Below, one piece after another: positions 43,437-51,506 of a stretch of 51,506 nt of DNA. This DNA comes from Acidobacteriota bacterium. Lineage in GTDB: Bacteria > Acidobacteriota > Terriglobia > Terriglobales > Acidobacteriaceae. A program made the translations under genes and the position numbers. The stretch spans positions 1 through 51,506 of the forward strand of contig JABDBE010000017.1 of assembly GCA_013288805.1 (NCBI GenBank), given 5' to 3'. Position 1 is the stretch's first letter; each line of letters starts with the position of its first letter. The notes beneath the pieces were generated by a model. It was not told the DNA's origin. It was given only the letters and a program-made list of their open reading frames with translations, and ran no database searches.

Positions 43437-44705
43437 ATGCGGCCGCTTTCTCTCCTCGTCGCAGGAATTGGTGCCTTGGCGATACTTTCCCCCGCCTTTA
43501 CTCCGGCCGCACCGGGTCACGCTCCACCGATGGCCAGCGAGAAAGTCATCTACTCGTTCCAGGGTGGAACTGATGGGTTTTGGCCCACGTCTGACCTCAC
43601 ACTCGACTCCGAGGGAAACCTCTATGGGACCACTACCCAGGGCGGTGCTCACAGCGCCGGGACAGTCTTCCGACTAAAGCACACCGCCAATGGCTGGAAG
43701 GAAGAGCTGCTTTACAGCTTTAACGGCACTAGCGATGGTTCCTCTCCCGTAGCGGGTGTAGTTTTTGATAGCGCAGGGAACCTCTACGGGACCGGGTCCG
43801 GTTACGTAAACGGCTATGCAACTGTCTTCAAGTTGTCTCCGGACTCGCATGGCCAGTGGACTGAAACTGTGCTCCATTCCTTCCTAGGTAGTACCTATTC
43901 CTTGCCCAATAACGACCTGGTGTTCGATGCTCATGGCAACCTGTTCGGAGCGATGGGGGTGGGAGGCGATTTCTATGGCGGCATCGTTTTTGAATTGATA
44001 CCTCAGTCCAACGGACTTTGGAAGGAGGTGACTCTCCATGCCTTTAAGGGGCCCGACGGCGCAATTCCGTCGTCCGCTGTGACCATTGATTCGTCGGGAA
44101 ATGTGTGGGGGGCGACCCAGATCGGCGGCACTGGAATTTGTACATATTCCAAGAACTCACATGGCTGTGGCGTTGTTTACAAGCTCACCCCGGGCTCGGG
44201 CGGGAAATGGACGGAGAGTGTGGTTTACAACTTCATCCGGGGGGGCGGCAATGCCGTGAACCCGTCGGCGGGGTTCTTTTTGCGGAATGGCCACGTATTT
44301 GTCACGAGCGTGTCAGGTGGCGACGGGTTAGGCGCGTTCTTCGAACTCAACCCGTCGCAGAAAGCCTGGACTCAACAGGTTCTTTATCGCTTCTACGGAT
44401 ATCCGGACGGGGAACAACCAATTGGAAGACTTGCGACGGGTCCACATGGTGAACTGTTCGGGGTAACGGAATGGGGAGGGTATAAAGATGTTGGCACTAT
44501 CTTCGTCTTGCGTGACTCAGACCAGGGGTGGCGGGAAAGCGTCCTCTATTCTTTTGGCGGTAAATACGACGGGTACACGCCATTCGCTGGCGTGGTTTCA
44601 GACTCCCAAGGCCATCTCTACGGCACGACCCTATCAGGGGGTGAAGCAAGAGGATGTGACGGCCTGGCCTGCGGCACGGCGTATGAAATAACTCTTGATC
44701 ATTGA
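43437..44705 (+). CDS. Secreted GloVer-type tandem-repeat protein
   Basis: A 422-residue protein with a signal peptide (SLLVAGIGALAILSPAFTPA) from the ATG at 43437 (CGAGG upstream); a 37-codon longer frame is rejected. It consists of about seven repeats of about 50 residues with the pattern VLYSFxGxxDGxxPxxxxxxDSxGNLYGTTxxGG, GTVFxL, then a Trp-containing strand (WTE-like). This is the choice-of-anchor tandem repeat GloVer pattern, common in Acidobacteriota, and probably folds as a beta-propeller. Function unknown. The next gene starts 12 nt downstream and is probably co-expressed. Confidence 0.85.
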   Translation: MRPLSLLVAGIGALAILSPAFTPAAPGHAPPMASEKVIYSFQGGTDGFWPTSDLTLDSEGNLYGTTTQGGAHSAGTVFRLKHTANGWKEELLYSFNGTSDGSSPVAGVVFDSAGNLYGTGSGYVNGYATVFKLSPDSHGQWTETVLHSFLGSTYSLPNNDLVFDAHGNLFGAMGVGGDFYGGIVFELIPQSNGLWKEVTLHAFKGPDGAIPSSAVTIDSSGNVWGATQIGGTGICTYSKNSHGCGVVYKLTPGSGGKWTESVVYNFIRGGGNAVNPSAGFFLRNGHVFVTSVSGGDGLGAFFELNPSQKAWTQQVLYRFYGYPDGEQPIGRLATGPHGELFGVTEWGGYKDVGTIFVLRDSDQGWRESVLYSFGGKYDGYTPFAGVVSDSQGHLYGTTLSGGEARGCDGLACGTAYEITLDH

Positions 44706-44717
44706 GGATGCCAGAAG

Positions 44718-45536
44718 ATGACTCTGCGAAACTCACAGACTGAATATGCAGGCAAGAGCCGGCGGAGAGCGAAGCTCAGCCCCGAACTGGAGAAGTCGAT
44801 GTCGGCATATGCGACCGCAGCGTTGGCCGCCGGCGTGAGCTTGCTGGCGATTGCGAAATCTGCGGAAGCAAAAATCGTGTACACGCCCGCCGATGTAAAA
44901 ATCCCCGTCAATGGTGGGCCCGTTCCCCTGGATCTGAATCACGACGGCGTCGTGGACTTCGTTTTTTCCAATGTATTCTATAAGACTGGATCGCAGAGGC
45001 AGTCGATTAACACCGTATATGTCGGTACCGACGGTGGAAACGCCCGCAACACCGGCAATAAATTCTGGGGCCAGGGATCCATGAGTGCTGGCGAAAGATT
45101 CGCCTCAGCCCTACACGCTGGGTTTTCTGTGGGTTCCAACAAGTCGCACTTTCTAACGCGCACTAAGGGAGTCATGGCGGACGTATGGGTGGACTACTTT
45201 CAACCGATCCCGGCTGCTCCCTGCATCTCCCAAACGGGAGGGTGCGTTAGCGGCACCGCCGGCCAGTGGCTGTATACCAGAGATCGCTATCTGGGTTTGC
45301 GGTTCCTGATCAATGGGCAGGCCCACTACGGTTGGGCGCGGCTCGTCGTTAATCGCCCGGCGACGGGCAATGTAATTCTAGCTACGTTGACGGGATACGC
45401 GTACGAGACCGTACCCGATAAACCCATCATCACCGGTGCAACAGACGGGCCTGACGTGATTACGGTCGAACCCGTGACCCTCGGGCGGCTCGCACAGGGC
45501 AGCGAGGCAATCACCACCTGGCGAGTAAAGAAATAG
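44718..45536 (+). CDS. Secreted protein of unknown function (KIVYTP family)
   Basis: A 272-residue protein with a long, basic N-region (about 28 residues) before a hydrophobic segment (TAALAAGVSLLAIAKSAEA) and a likely signal-peptidase site after AEA. The mature part begins KIVYTPADVKIPV, has a calcium-binding-like LDLNHDGVVDF and ends with a region around YLGLRFLINGQAHYGWARL and TGYAYETVPDKPI. I recall this layout in acidobacterial secreted proteins, but no function is known. A purine-rich AGAAG precedes the start. It follows the GloVer gene by 12 nt. Confidence 0.75.
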   Translation: MTLRNSQTEYAGKSRRRAKLSPELEKSMSAYATAALAAGVSLLAIAKSAEAKIVYTPADVKIPVNGGPVPLDLNHDGVVDFVFSNVFYKTGSQRQSINTVYVGTDGGNARNTGNKFWGQGSMSAGERFASALHAGFSVGSNKSHFLTRTKGVMADVWVDYFQPIPAAPCISQTGGCVSGTAGQWLYTRDRYLGLRFLINGQAHYGWARLVVNRPATGNVILATLTGYAYETVPDKPIITGATDGPDVITVEPVTLGRLAQGSEAITTWRVKK

Positions 45537-46049
45537 CTCGGGCGAGCGAGGGTTCATCAAACGTTATTCGCGGCTACGTGCGACAGCCCGCCTTTCCCGT
45601 CGCTCATTTTGCTCTTAACAGCAGCCTCACGAGTCGGTTTGGTCGACAGCTATCTCGGGTTCAAGCCGCGCGAACGGTAAAAGGCTAGCCATGACCAACG
45701 GTACTGATGCTATTTCAACAGTGCATATCAGGCTTTTCGGCCCTCCGCGCGTACCCAGGATCCGCACTCGCCTAGGCTCTCCTATCGACCTCTAGATTCG
45801 ATCCTATTCATTCGAAGCTCTCACGAAGGCTGCAATCTTCCCTCCGTCATGCCATCATCCGTCAGCCACTAGGGCAAACATCCTCATCCCGAAGATGCTT
45901 TCCTGGGGTCCTCTCGAACCTCTCAAACCGCCTGAAGGGCACCGGGTTTCGGGGTACCTTCGTAACAATTCTCGACCTCGATATCACGCTACACTTTAAC
46001 AGTATTTCTTTGAACTTTCGGCCGCGTAGAAACCGCTCATAGGGGTAAC
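45537..46049. other. Large intergenic region before the HD-GYP gene
   Basis: About 510 bases with no convincing gene. A segment at about 45870-45925 contains AGGGCAAAC, reminiscent of a c-di-GMP-I riboswitch core, but the second conserved half is missing, so I do not call it. The downstream gene starts with TTG preceded by AGGGGT. No clear promoter or terminator was found. Confidence 0.45.
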
Positions 46050-47876
46050 TTGTCGCTGAATTTACCGACGCCATCTCGCCTGCCCATTCTGTACGTCATC
46101 CTAAGTGTGCTCGTACTGATCAGCGTGGTTCCCATGTATTTTTACTCGGCGCGGGTCGAATCCATCAACCGGGACCGCCTGATCACTAATGAACGGCTGC
46201 TGCAGAATACGGTCACCCGCTCGCTTGCGGATGACATTTCGCAGCACCAGGAGTCCCTGCGCATGATGCAGGCGAACCTGGCCTCGGCCCTCCAGGTCGC
46301 CAGTGGCGGCGACATCACTTCCGAACACGTCGAAGCGCCCGAACTGCGGGCCCTGCTGGAGAATTTTGTTTCCTCGTCCGACGACCTGGCATATGCCACG
46401 CTGCTGAATTCCGATGCCAAGGGAATCTCCGCCGGACGTATCGCCCCCGACGCTTTCCTGCAACGCGAGCTGGAGCGAGCCTATGCCGCAGCCCGCGAAG
46501 GCAGAATCTATAACGGGGAGGCATTGGTCGTCGGCACCGGAAAATCGGCCCGCACGGTCATGCTGGTCAGCACTCCTGTGACGTACAGTGGCAGTTTTCT
46601 GGGCATGATTGGTTCAGTTGTAGATTTGCAGTTTCTGATTCGCCGCTTGCAAGAGGTCAACCGAGGCGGCCTAACCCCCTACGTAGTGGACAGCCAGGGT
46701 CGACTAGTAGTCGGCGCCACCTCCGATTACGCCACCGGCCAGGACATGTCCAACCTCGAAATCGTGCGCAACTTCGTCGAGGCAGGCACCAAAGTGCAAA
46801 TGGTTGCCGCCACCAGAGAGTTCAACTTGCGCAATGGCAATACCAACATCAAAATGCTCGGCACTTACAGTCCGGTCACGAATCTCGACTGGGCTGTGGT
46901 CGTGCAAAAACCGCGCGCCGAAGCCTACCGGGGTGTATATGAGATGCAGCGCAACGCGCGCACTCTCGCCATGATGGCGGTCGCTCTCAGCGTGGGCATC
47001 AGTATTTTCGCCGCCCGCCGCATTACGAATCCGCTGCAGGTCCTCACTCATTTCAGCCGGGCGATTGCGGCTGGAGATTTTTCGCAGCGCGTTCACGTGA
47101 AGAGCCGCACCGAAATCGGTGAACTAGCCGACACCTTCAACGTCATGTCGGAGGAGCTTGAGCACTTCGTGCTCGACCTCAAACGCGCCGCCACCGAGAA
47201 CCGTGACTTGTTCATGGGCTCGATTCAAATGCTCGCCGGCGCGGTCGACGAAAAAGATCCTTACACTCGCGGCCACTCCGACCGCGTCACCCGCTATTCC
47301 CTGATGATTGCCAAAGAAATGGGCGTATCGGAAGACTTCATTGAAACCGTGCGCATCTCCGCCCAACTGCACGATGTCGGCAAAATTGGCATTGAGGATC
47401 GCATTCTAAAGAAGCCGGGCGCACTCACTCCGGAAGAATTCGAAATCATGAAAACCCACACCACTAAGGGCGCAAACATCCTGCGCCCGGTGGCGCAACT
47501 GAAAGAAATGATTCCGGGGATCGAACTGCATCATGAATCGCTCGACGGCCGCGGTTACCCGCATGGCTTAAAGGGAGACCAGATCCCTCTTCTGCCGCGC
47601 ATCATTGCGGTCGCCGACACCTTCGACGCGTTGACCACCAACCGTCCTTATCAACAGGCGCACGACCCCGTCGACGCGTTGAAAATCATTCACAATCTCT
47701 CCGGGAAGCGCCTCGATCCCACTGTGGCTTCGGCCATTACTGCGATTTTCTACCGCGGAGATATTCGCATCACGCGCCCGACCGTGCCAGCACCGCCCAT
47801 CCCAGTCAAATCCACTGTGCCCGCTCCTGCGCAGCCTGCTGCGCAGATAACGGCAGTCTCGGAAGCGCCGGTTTAG
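46050..47876 (+). CDS. Membrane sensor with HAMP and HD-GYP domain
   Basis: A 608-residue protein starting with TTG 46050 (AGGGGT just upstream). A first transmembrane helix lies at residues about 10-30, a periplasmic dCache-like sensor region at about 40-300, a second helix at about 305-325, HAMP at about 325-380 and HD-GYP at about 390-570. The HD-GYP motifs are intact: HDVGKIGIEDRIL, HHESLDGRGYP and the ADTFDALTTNRPY segment. A c-di-GMP phosphodiesterase activity is expected. The C-terminal ~30 residues are Pro/Ala-rich. Confidence 0.93.
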   Translation: MSLNLPTPSRLPILYVILSVLVLISVVPMYFYSARVESINRDRLITNERLLQNTVTRSLADDISQHQESLRMMQANLASALQVASGGDITSEHVEAPELRALLENFVSSSDDLAYATLLNSDAKGISAGRIAPDAFLQRELERAYAAAREGRIYNGEALVVGTGKSARTVMLVSTPVTYSGSFLGMIGSVVDLQFLIRRLQEVNRGGLTPYVVDSQGRLVVGATSDYATGQDMSNLEIVRNFVEAGTKVQMVAATREFNLRNGNTNIKMLGTYSPVTNLDWAVVVQKPRAEAYRGVYEMQRNARTLAMMAVALSVGISIFAARRITNPLQVLTHFSRAIAAGDFSQRVHVKSRTEIGELADTFNVMSEELEHFVLDLKRAATENRDLFMGSIQMLAGAVDEKDPYTRGHSDRVTRYSLMIAKEMGVSEDFIETVRISAQLHDVGKIGIEDRILKKPGALTPEEFEIMKTHTTKGANILRPVAQLKEMIPGIELHHESLDGRGYPHGLKGDQIPLLPRIIAVADTFDALTTNRPYQQAHDPVDALKIIHNLSGKRLDPTVASAITAIFYRGDIRITRPTVPAPPIPVKSTVPAPAQPAAQITAVSEAPV

Positions 47877-47940
47877 TTTTCGTTCTTGTTTTCCGCGACT
47901 CGGCCGAGTGCCCCTTCCCATCAAAATCAGCTCCTACCGC

Positions 47941-47946
47941 TATAAT
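47941..47946 (+). promoter_or_regulatory. -10 box upstream of ftsY
   Basis: A perfect TATAAT 28 nt before the ftsY ATG. No convincing -35 at the usual distance. Confidence 0.5.
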
Positions 47947-47974
47947 TGATTCTTAGCCCGCTATTTCCAACATT

Positions 47975-48931
47975 ATGATTCAGACTCTGTTTGGCAGCCT
48001 GGACGAGAAGCAGAAACCGGGCCTCTTTGACCGCATGAAAGAGGCGGTCACCCGGACCCGCGAAAATCTCAGCCAGCGCATCGAAGAAGTTGTTTCCTTT
48101 GGCAAGGAAATTGACCGTGCGACTCTTGACGATCTCGAAGCCACTCTTATCGGCGCCGACCTCGGCAACACGACTACCCGTGAAGTGCTGGACAAGCTCC
48201 GTGAAAAGGCCGACCGAAAGCAGATCAGGAATGCCGACGAACTGAAACGCCTGTTGAAAGACGAGCTTCTCGCCATTCTCGATGCTGCCAACACCAGCCC
48301 TGCCAAGAAGGTCGACGGCATACCTGAAGTAATTCTTGTAGTCGGCGTCAATGGCACGGGGAAGACAACGACCATTGGCAAGCTGTCGCAGGTTTTTCGT
48401 TCGCAAGGCAAAACCGTGCTGCTGTGCGCAGCTGACACGTTCCGTGCCGCCGCCATCGAGCAACTGGAAATCTGGGGCGAGCGCACCGGAACCGAAGTCA
48501 TCCGGACGAAAGCCGGCGGCGATCCCGCAGCCGTGCTCTACGACGCTTTGCAAGCCGCGTCCGCACGCCATTCCGACTATGTCATCGTCGATACGGCCGG
48601 GCGTCTACACACCAAAACTAACCTCATGGCGGAACTGGACAAGATGCGGCGCACCGCGCAACGGATCATTCCCGGCGCGCCCCACGAGACTTTGCTGGTA
48701 ATGGACGCTACCACCGGCCAGAACGGCCTGCAGCAGGCGCGCCAGTTCACCGAAGCCGCCGGCGTAACCGGAATCGTGCTCACCAAGCTCGACGGCACCG
48801 CAAAGGGTGGCGTCGTCGTCGCTATTTCCCGTGAGTTAGGTCTGCCGGTGCGCTACGTCGGCGTCGGTGAAAAAGCCGGAGACCTGCTGCCGTTCAATGC
48901 GAAGGATTTTGTGGACTCATTGTTTGCCTGA
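47975..48931 (+). CDS. ftsY: Signal recognition particle receptor FtsY
   Basis: FtsY is the membrane-associated GTPase receptor of the SRP pathway. The 318-residue protein is an N-G domain pair without the long acidic A region of E. coli: the N helix bundle (about 15-95), then G1 ([10 protein letters not shown]), the [12 protein letters not shown] segment, G3 ([10 protein letters not shown]), [10 protein letters not shown] (G4) and the C-terminal [12 protein letters not shown]. The SRP RNA gene is at 33146-33251 in this window; ffh is not here. Confidence 0.96.
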   Translation: MIQTLFGSLDEKQKPGLFDRMKEAVTRTRENLSQRIEEVVSFGKEIDRATLDDLEATLIGADLGNTTTREVLDKLREKADRKQIRNADELKRLLKDELLAILDAANTSPAKKVDGIPEVILVVGVNGTGKTTTIGKLSQVFRSQGKTVLLCAADTFRAAAIEQLEIWGERTGTEVIRTKAGGDPAAVLYDALQAASARHSDYVIVDTAGRLHTKTNLMAELDKMRRTAQRIIPGAPHETLLVMDATTGQNGLQQARQFTEAAGVTGIVLTKLDGTAKGGVVVAISRELGLPVRYVGVGEKAGDLLPFNAKDFVDSLFA

Positions 48932-48937
48932 GTTGTC

Positions 48938-49015
48938 CACCACAGAGACACGAGAGGAACGCAGCCCTGATAATCTGTTCCGTGCCTTCCCCTGTGGCTC
49001 TGCGGCTCTGTGGTG
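48938..49015. repeat. Perfect 10-bp inverted repeat between ftsY and ribD
   Basis: CACCACAGAG (48938-48947) and CTCTGTGGTG (49006-49015) are exact reverse complements 58 nt apart. The flanks carry shorter related repeats (GAGACACGAGAGG and GGCTCTGCGGCTCTG), so the whole gap looks like one of the dispersed repeat elements. Confidence 0.6.
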
Positions 49016-49025
49016 AAAGAGTAAG

Positions 49026-50177
49026 ATGCCCGAGCGGAAAACTGACGAACTCTACCTCCGCCAAGCCCTGGATCTAGCTAGGCAAGGCATTGGTCTGACG
49101 TCGCCCAATCCCTGTGTCGGCGCAGTGATTGTAGACGCGAATAGTTCAATCGTTGGGAGCGGTAGCCACACCTACGATGGCGTGAAACATGCCGAAGTCC
49201 TTGCCATCGAGCAAGCCGGAGAAAAAGCGCGTGGCGCAACTCTATATATCAATCTGGAGCCTTGTTCTCATCAGGGACGCACCCCGCCTTGCGTCGATGC
49301 CGTCATTGCCGCCGGAATCTCCCGCGTGGTCGCTTCCATGGAGGACCCGAATCCGCAGGTCAGCGGCCAGGGGTTTGCCAAGCTTCGCGCTGCCGGCATC
49401 GACGTCTCTTCTGGCATGCTTGAAGAAGAAGCAAGAACGCTGAACGAGGCTTTTGCTAAATACATCCGACATCATGTTCCGCTGGTTACGCTGAAGGCCG
49501 CGATGACGCTCGATGGAAAAATCGCGCCGCCTGCAAGTCAATCTCATCCCGCACAACACTCGGCTCAGACCAACTGGATTACTGGGGAATTAGCTCGCGC
49601 CCATGTGCAGGAGCTTCGTCATCAGCATGACGCGATTCTGGTCGGGGTTGGCACGGTGATCGCCGATGATCCGCTGCTCACCGATCGCAGCGGCCATCCG
49701 CGGCGTCGTCCACTCCTGCGCGTAGTCCTCGATTCCCGACTGCGCCTGCCTCTCGAATCCCGCATAGTCACAACCGCCGCGGATGACGTGCTCGTGCTTT
49801 GCTCTTTCGCAGAAGAGAAGAAGAAAAAGCAACTGTTGAAGCTCGGGGTTCGCGTGGAACAATTGCCTACGGCCAACTCGGAGGGCCATCCTGACATGGC
49901 TGCCGTAACGAAATTCCTCGGCCAAACTGACATTACCAGCCTGATGATTGAAGGCGGCGCCATGGTCAATTGGGCCGCGCTTTCAGCCGGTATCGTCGAC
50001 AAAGTCTTTCTCTACTACGCGCCCAGAATTCTAGGAGGCACAACTGCCGTCCCGTTTGCAGGAGGCGCGGGTTTCGCAACCATCGGAGGCGCAGCCTACG
50101 TAAAATCGACCTGTCTACACCGCTTTGGCGAAGATTTCGCAGTCGAGGGATACTTTAAAGACCCGTATGCAGATTGA
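49026..50177 (+). CDS. ribD: Riboflavin biosynthesis deaminase/reductase RibD
   Basis: A 383-residue bifunctional enzyme: the N-terminal deaminase domain has HAEVLAIEQAG and PCSHQGRTPPC (zinc ligands), and the C-terminal reductase domain (from about residue 150) has LKAAMTLDGKIA and a substrate-binding region with HDAILVGVGTVIADDP. Together these carry out the second and third steps of riboflavin synthesis from GTP. No FMN riboswitch was seen upstream. ribE follows after an intervening repeat array. Confidence 0.95.
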   Translation: MPERKTDELYLRQALDLARQGIGLTSPNPCVGAVIVDANSSIVGSGSHTYDGVKHAEVLAIEQAGEKARGATLYINLEPCSHQGRTPPCVDAVIAAGISRVVASMEDPNPQVSGQGFAKLRAAGIDVSSGMLEEEARTLNEAFAKYIRHHVPLVTLKAAMTLDGKIAPPASQSHPAQHSAQTNWITGELARAHVQELRHQHDAILVGVGTVIADDPLLTDRSGHPRRRPLLRVVLDSRLRLPLESRIVTTAADDVLVLCSFAEEKKKKQLLKLGVRVEQLPTANSEGHPDMAAVTKFLGQTDITSLMIEGGAMVNWAALSAGIVDKVFLYYAPRILGGTTAVPFAGGAGFATIGGAAYVKSTCLHRFGEDFAVEGYFKDPYAD

Positions 50178-50183
50178 GGGCTA

Positions 50184-50273
50184 GGCGTCAGGCTTCAGGG
50201 TTCAGGCGTGAGGGCTAAACGTTCGGACTAAAGCCTGACGCCTAAAGCCTGAAGCCCGAAGCCTGATTCCCGA
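50184..50273. repeat. Inverted pair of heptamer arrays between ribD and ribE
   Basis: The left arm (50184-50218) has five 7-base units related to GGCTTCA; the right arm (50232-50273) has six units related to AGCCTGA, which is nearly the reverse complement of the left. This fills almost the whole gap between ribD and ribE. Confidence 0.75.
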
Positions 50274-50294
50274 ACGCCATATCACGGAGACTCC

Positions 50295-50939
50295 ATGTTC
50301 ACCGGCATCATTGAAGAAGTGGGACGCGTCACCGGGATCGCTCACGAAAACGAGAACCGACGTCTTACCGTCGCCGCCTCGCATCTCGTGAAGGAACTGA
50401 AAAAGGGCGACAGCATCGCAGTCAGCGGGGTTTGCCTGACCGCCGTCGAAATCACGGCAACCTCGTTCGGTGCCGATCTGGCCGAGGAAACCTGGAATCG
50501 CACTTCGTTCTCCCGCATGAAACCGGGCGCACTGGTCAATCTCGAACTCCCCATGCGCGCTGACGGACGCTTCGGCGGACACATCGTGCAGGGCCATGTC
50601 GACGGTACGGGCAAGTTCATTGCACTCGAAGAAATCTCCGGCGCGGACAACTACTGGCTGCGCATCGAGATCCCGCCGGAATTGGCGCGCTATGTCATCT
50701 TCAAAGGCTCGCTCTCGATTGAAGGCATCAGCCTCACAGTCGCGAAAGTCGAAGGAAAACAGGTAACGATCGCCATTATTCCGCACACTACCGACACGAC
50801 CAATCTGAAATCACTCAAGCCAGGCGACCCAGTGAATCTGGAAGTGGACATAATCGCAAAGTATGTGGAGAAGATGATGCATGGAGATTCTGCGACTAGC
50901 GCACTGACCATCGAACGTTTGGTACGGGAAGGATTCTAA
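50295..50939 (+). CDS. ribE: Riboflavin synthase alpha subunit
   Basis: Riboflavin synthase dismutates two 6,7-dimethyl-8-ribityllumazine molecules to riboflavin. The 214-residue protein opens with MFTGIIEEVGRV and contains two lumazine-binding barrels of about 95 residues each, with the conserved FGGHIVQGHVDGTG in the second barrel. A GGAG lies 8 nt before the ATG. It follows ribD with the heptamer array between. Confidence 0.95.
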   Translation: MFTGIIEEVGRVTGIAHENENRRLTVAASHLVKELKKGDSIAVSGVCLTAVEITATSFGADLAEETWNRTSFSRMKPGALVNLELPMRADGRFGGHIVQGHVDGTGKFIALEEISGADNYWLRIEIPPELARYVIFKGSLSIEGISLTVAKVEGKQVTIAIIPHTTDTTNLKSLKPGDPVNLEVDIIAKYVEKMMHGDSATSALTIERLVREGF

Positions 50940-50945
50940 AACCGA

Positions 50946-50980
50946 AGCCTGACGCCCGAAGCCTGATGCCTACAGCCCTT
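50946..50980. repeat. Heptamer repeat array after ribE
   Basis: Five 7-base units related to AGCCTGA (same family as the right arm at 50232), starting 6 nt after the ribE stop and running into the 3' end of the convergent mlaF-like gene, whose stop codon lies at 50970-50972. Confidence 0.65.
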
Positions 50981-51506
50981 TCAGGCTCATCTCGTCCAGT
51001 TCCAGGAACTCCTTCACAATCGGCTCATCACTTTTCTCCATCTGAGGATAGGTGCCAAAAAAGATCACTTTGGCCTCATACAGAAATACGATCCGGTCCG
51101 CCAGCTTCTTAGCCAGCCGCATATCGTGAGTCACGACCACGCTGGTCAAGTGCAGCTGAGTTTTAAGCCGCTTTATCAGGTCACCCAGTAATTGCGCCAT
51201 CAGCGGATCGACCATGGTGGTGGGCTCGTCATAAAGAACGCATTCCGGTTGCGCGGCCAAGGCGCGCGCGATAGCCACCGACCGTTTCATTCCCGTGGAC
51301 AAATCCGAGGGCAGCAAATCTCGCATTTCTTTCACTCCCACCATTTCAAGCAATCCATCGACGATCTGGTAAATCTGATCCTCCTTCAGATCGCCACGCT
51401 CGCGCAGCGGGAATGCCACATTCTCGCCCACGGTTAGCGAGTCGAACAGCGCACCGTTCTGGAATACCATGGTCACTTTCTTGCGGATGCGCTCCATCTC
51501 TAGCTC
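50970..51506 (-). CDS. MlaF-like ABC ATPase of lipid asymmetry system (5' end beyond window)
   Basis: The minus-strand frame stays open past the right edge; only the C-terminal ~178 residues are present, so Walker A is missing. Visible parts: Q-loop VTMVFQNGALFDSLTVGENV, the signature LSTGMKRSVAIARAL, Walker B CVLYDEPTTMVDP and the H-loop VVVTHDM. The FQNGALFDSLTV and YDEPTT segments are typical of MlaF/Ttg2A, the ATPase that transports phospholipid between inner and outer membranes. The signature differs from the usual LSGGM (Thr for the first Gly) and the D-loop is MVDP rather than GLDP. The permease and MCE-domain genes would lie outside the window. Confidence 0.85.
   Translation of the reverse strand, partial: ELEMERIRKKVTMVFQNGALFDSLTVGENVAFPLRERGDLKEDQIYQIVDGLLEMVGVKEMRDLLPSDLSTGMKRSVAIARALAAQPECVLYDEPTTMVDPLMAQLLGDLIKRLKTQLHLTSVVVTHDMRLAKKLADRIVFLYEAKVIFFGTYPQMEKSDEPIVKEFLELDEMSLKGL

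Noticed and set aside
45870-45960. Possible c-di-GMP-I riboswitch upstream of the HD-GYP gene
   Set aside because: Only AGGGCAAAC matches the core; the second conserved segment and the expected hairpins are missing.
45862-46074. Minus-strand open frame of 70 codons before the HD-GYP gene
   Set aside because: Basic, low-complexity translation with no recognisable motif or ribosome-binding site.
48932-49025. FMN riboswitch upstream of ribD
   Set aside because: None of the conserved FMN-aptamer strings is visible; the gap is filled by an inverted repeat.

Overview
The window looks like a piece of chromosome from an Acidobacteriota bacterium, probably class Terriglobia. The evidence is gene content and family resemblance: GloVer-type tandem-repeat secreted proteins, an LPS-type envelope (lpxB, lptE, an MlaF-like ATPase), type IV pilus ATPases, moderate-to-high GC and many short intergenic repeats. 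No database search was run, so the assignment is an inference. Almost everything is housekeeping DNA with short gaps. I see no phage, insertion sequence, CRISPR array, tRNA or rRNA.

Layout. 1-2614 (minus): pilB followed by pilT (cut by the left edge), type IV pilus motors. 3024-3785: a DNA glycosylase related to endonuclease III. 3946-7537: an NtrY/NtrX-like two-component pair. 7565-11960 (minus): an orphan RsbW-like kinase, then phoH-ybeY-CNNM/CorC-era. 12316-12585: rpsT with a clear promoter. 12778-17039 (minus): a translationally coupled operon psd-pssA-Asd-like-lptE-holA. 17187-21380 (minus): a DUF465 protein, rimI, tsaB, methylmalonyl-CoA epimerase, meaB and an acyl-CoA dehydrogenase. 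21533-22729 (minus): hemW. 22862-29689: a FabF-like synthase, an ABC exporter, a PAS-GGDEF-EAL protein and lpxB. 29941-31992: an M1-like protein that has lost its zinc site. 32006-33251 (minus): fabH and, upstream of it, the signal recognition particle RNA gene. 33332-42937: a transglutaminase-like TgpA protein, a small membrane protein, rimO, yacG, pgpA, an IPT/NHL propeller protein, cinA, thpR, plsY and gpsA. 43108-45536: a probable pseudogene remnant and two secreted proteins. 46050-51506: an HD-GYP sensor, ftsY, ribD, ribE and the end of an mlaF-like gene.

How the genes connect. Phospholipid and envelope biogenesis is spread over several clusters: psd/pssA/lptE, lpxB, pgpA, plsY/gpsA, fabF/fabH and mlaF. 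Protein targeting is represented by SRP RNA (33146-33251) and FtsY (47975-48931). Cyclic-di-GMP turnover is represented by the GGDEF-EAL and HD-GYP proteins, which could influence the pili encoded at the left edge. MeaB, the epimerase and the acyl-CoA dehydrogenase suggest propionyl/methylmalonyl-CoA metabolism, but the mutase is not here.

The most unusual signals are three. First, a family of heptamer repeat arrays (period 7) occurs in several gaps, often as inverted pairs; one contains the start codon of thpR and one lies in frame inside the glycosylase gene. Second, several proteins keep a fold but lose key residues: an M1 peptidase, an aspartate-semialdehyde dehydrogenase homologue, a sigma-54 activator with an altered GAFTGA loop, and the glycosylase. 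Third, a nested palindrome sits between pilB and the glycosylase gene. No single stretch looks like a complete new defence or metabolic system.
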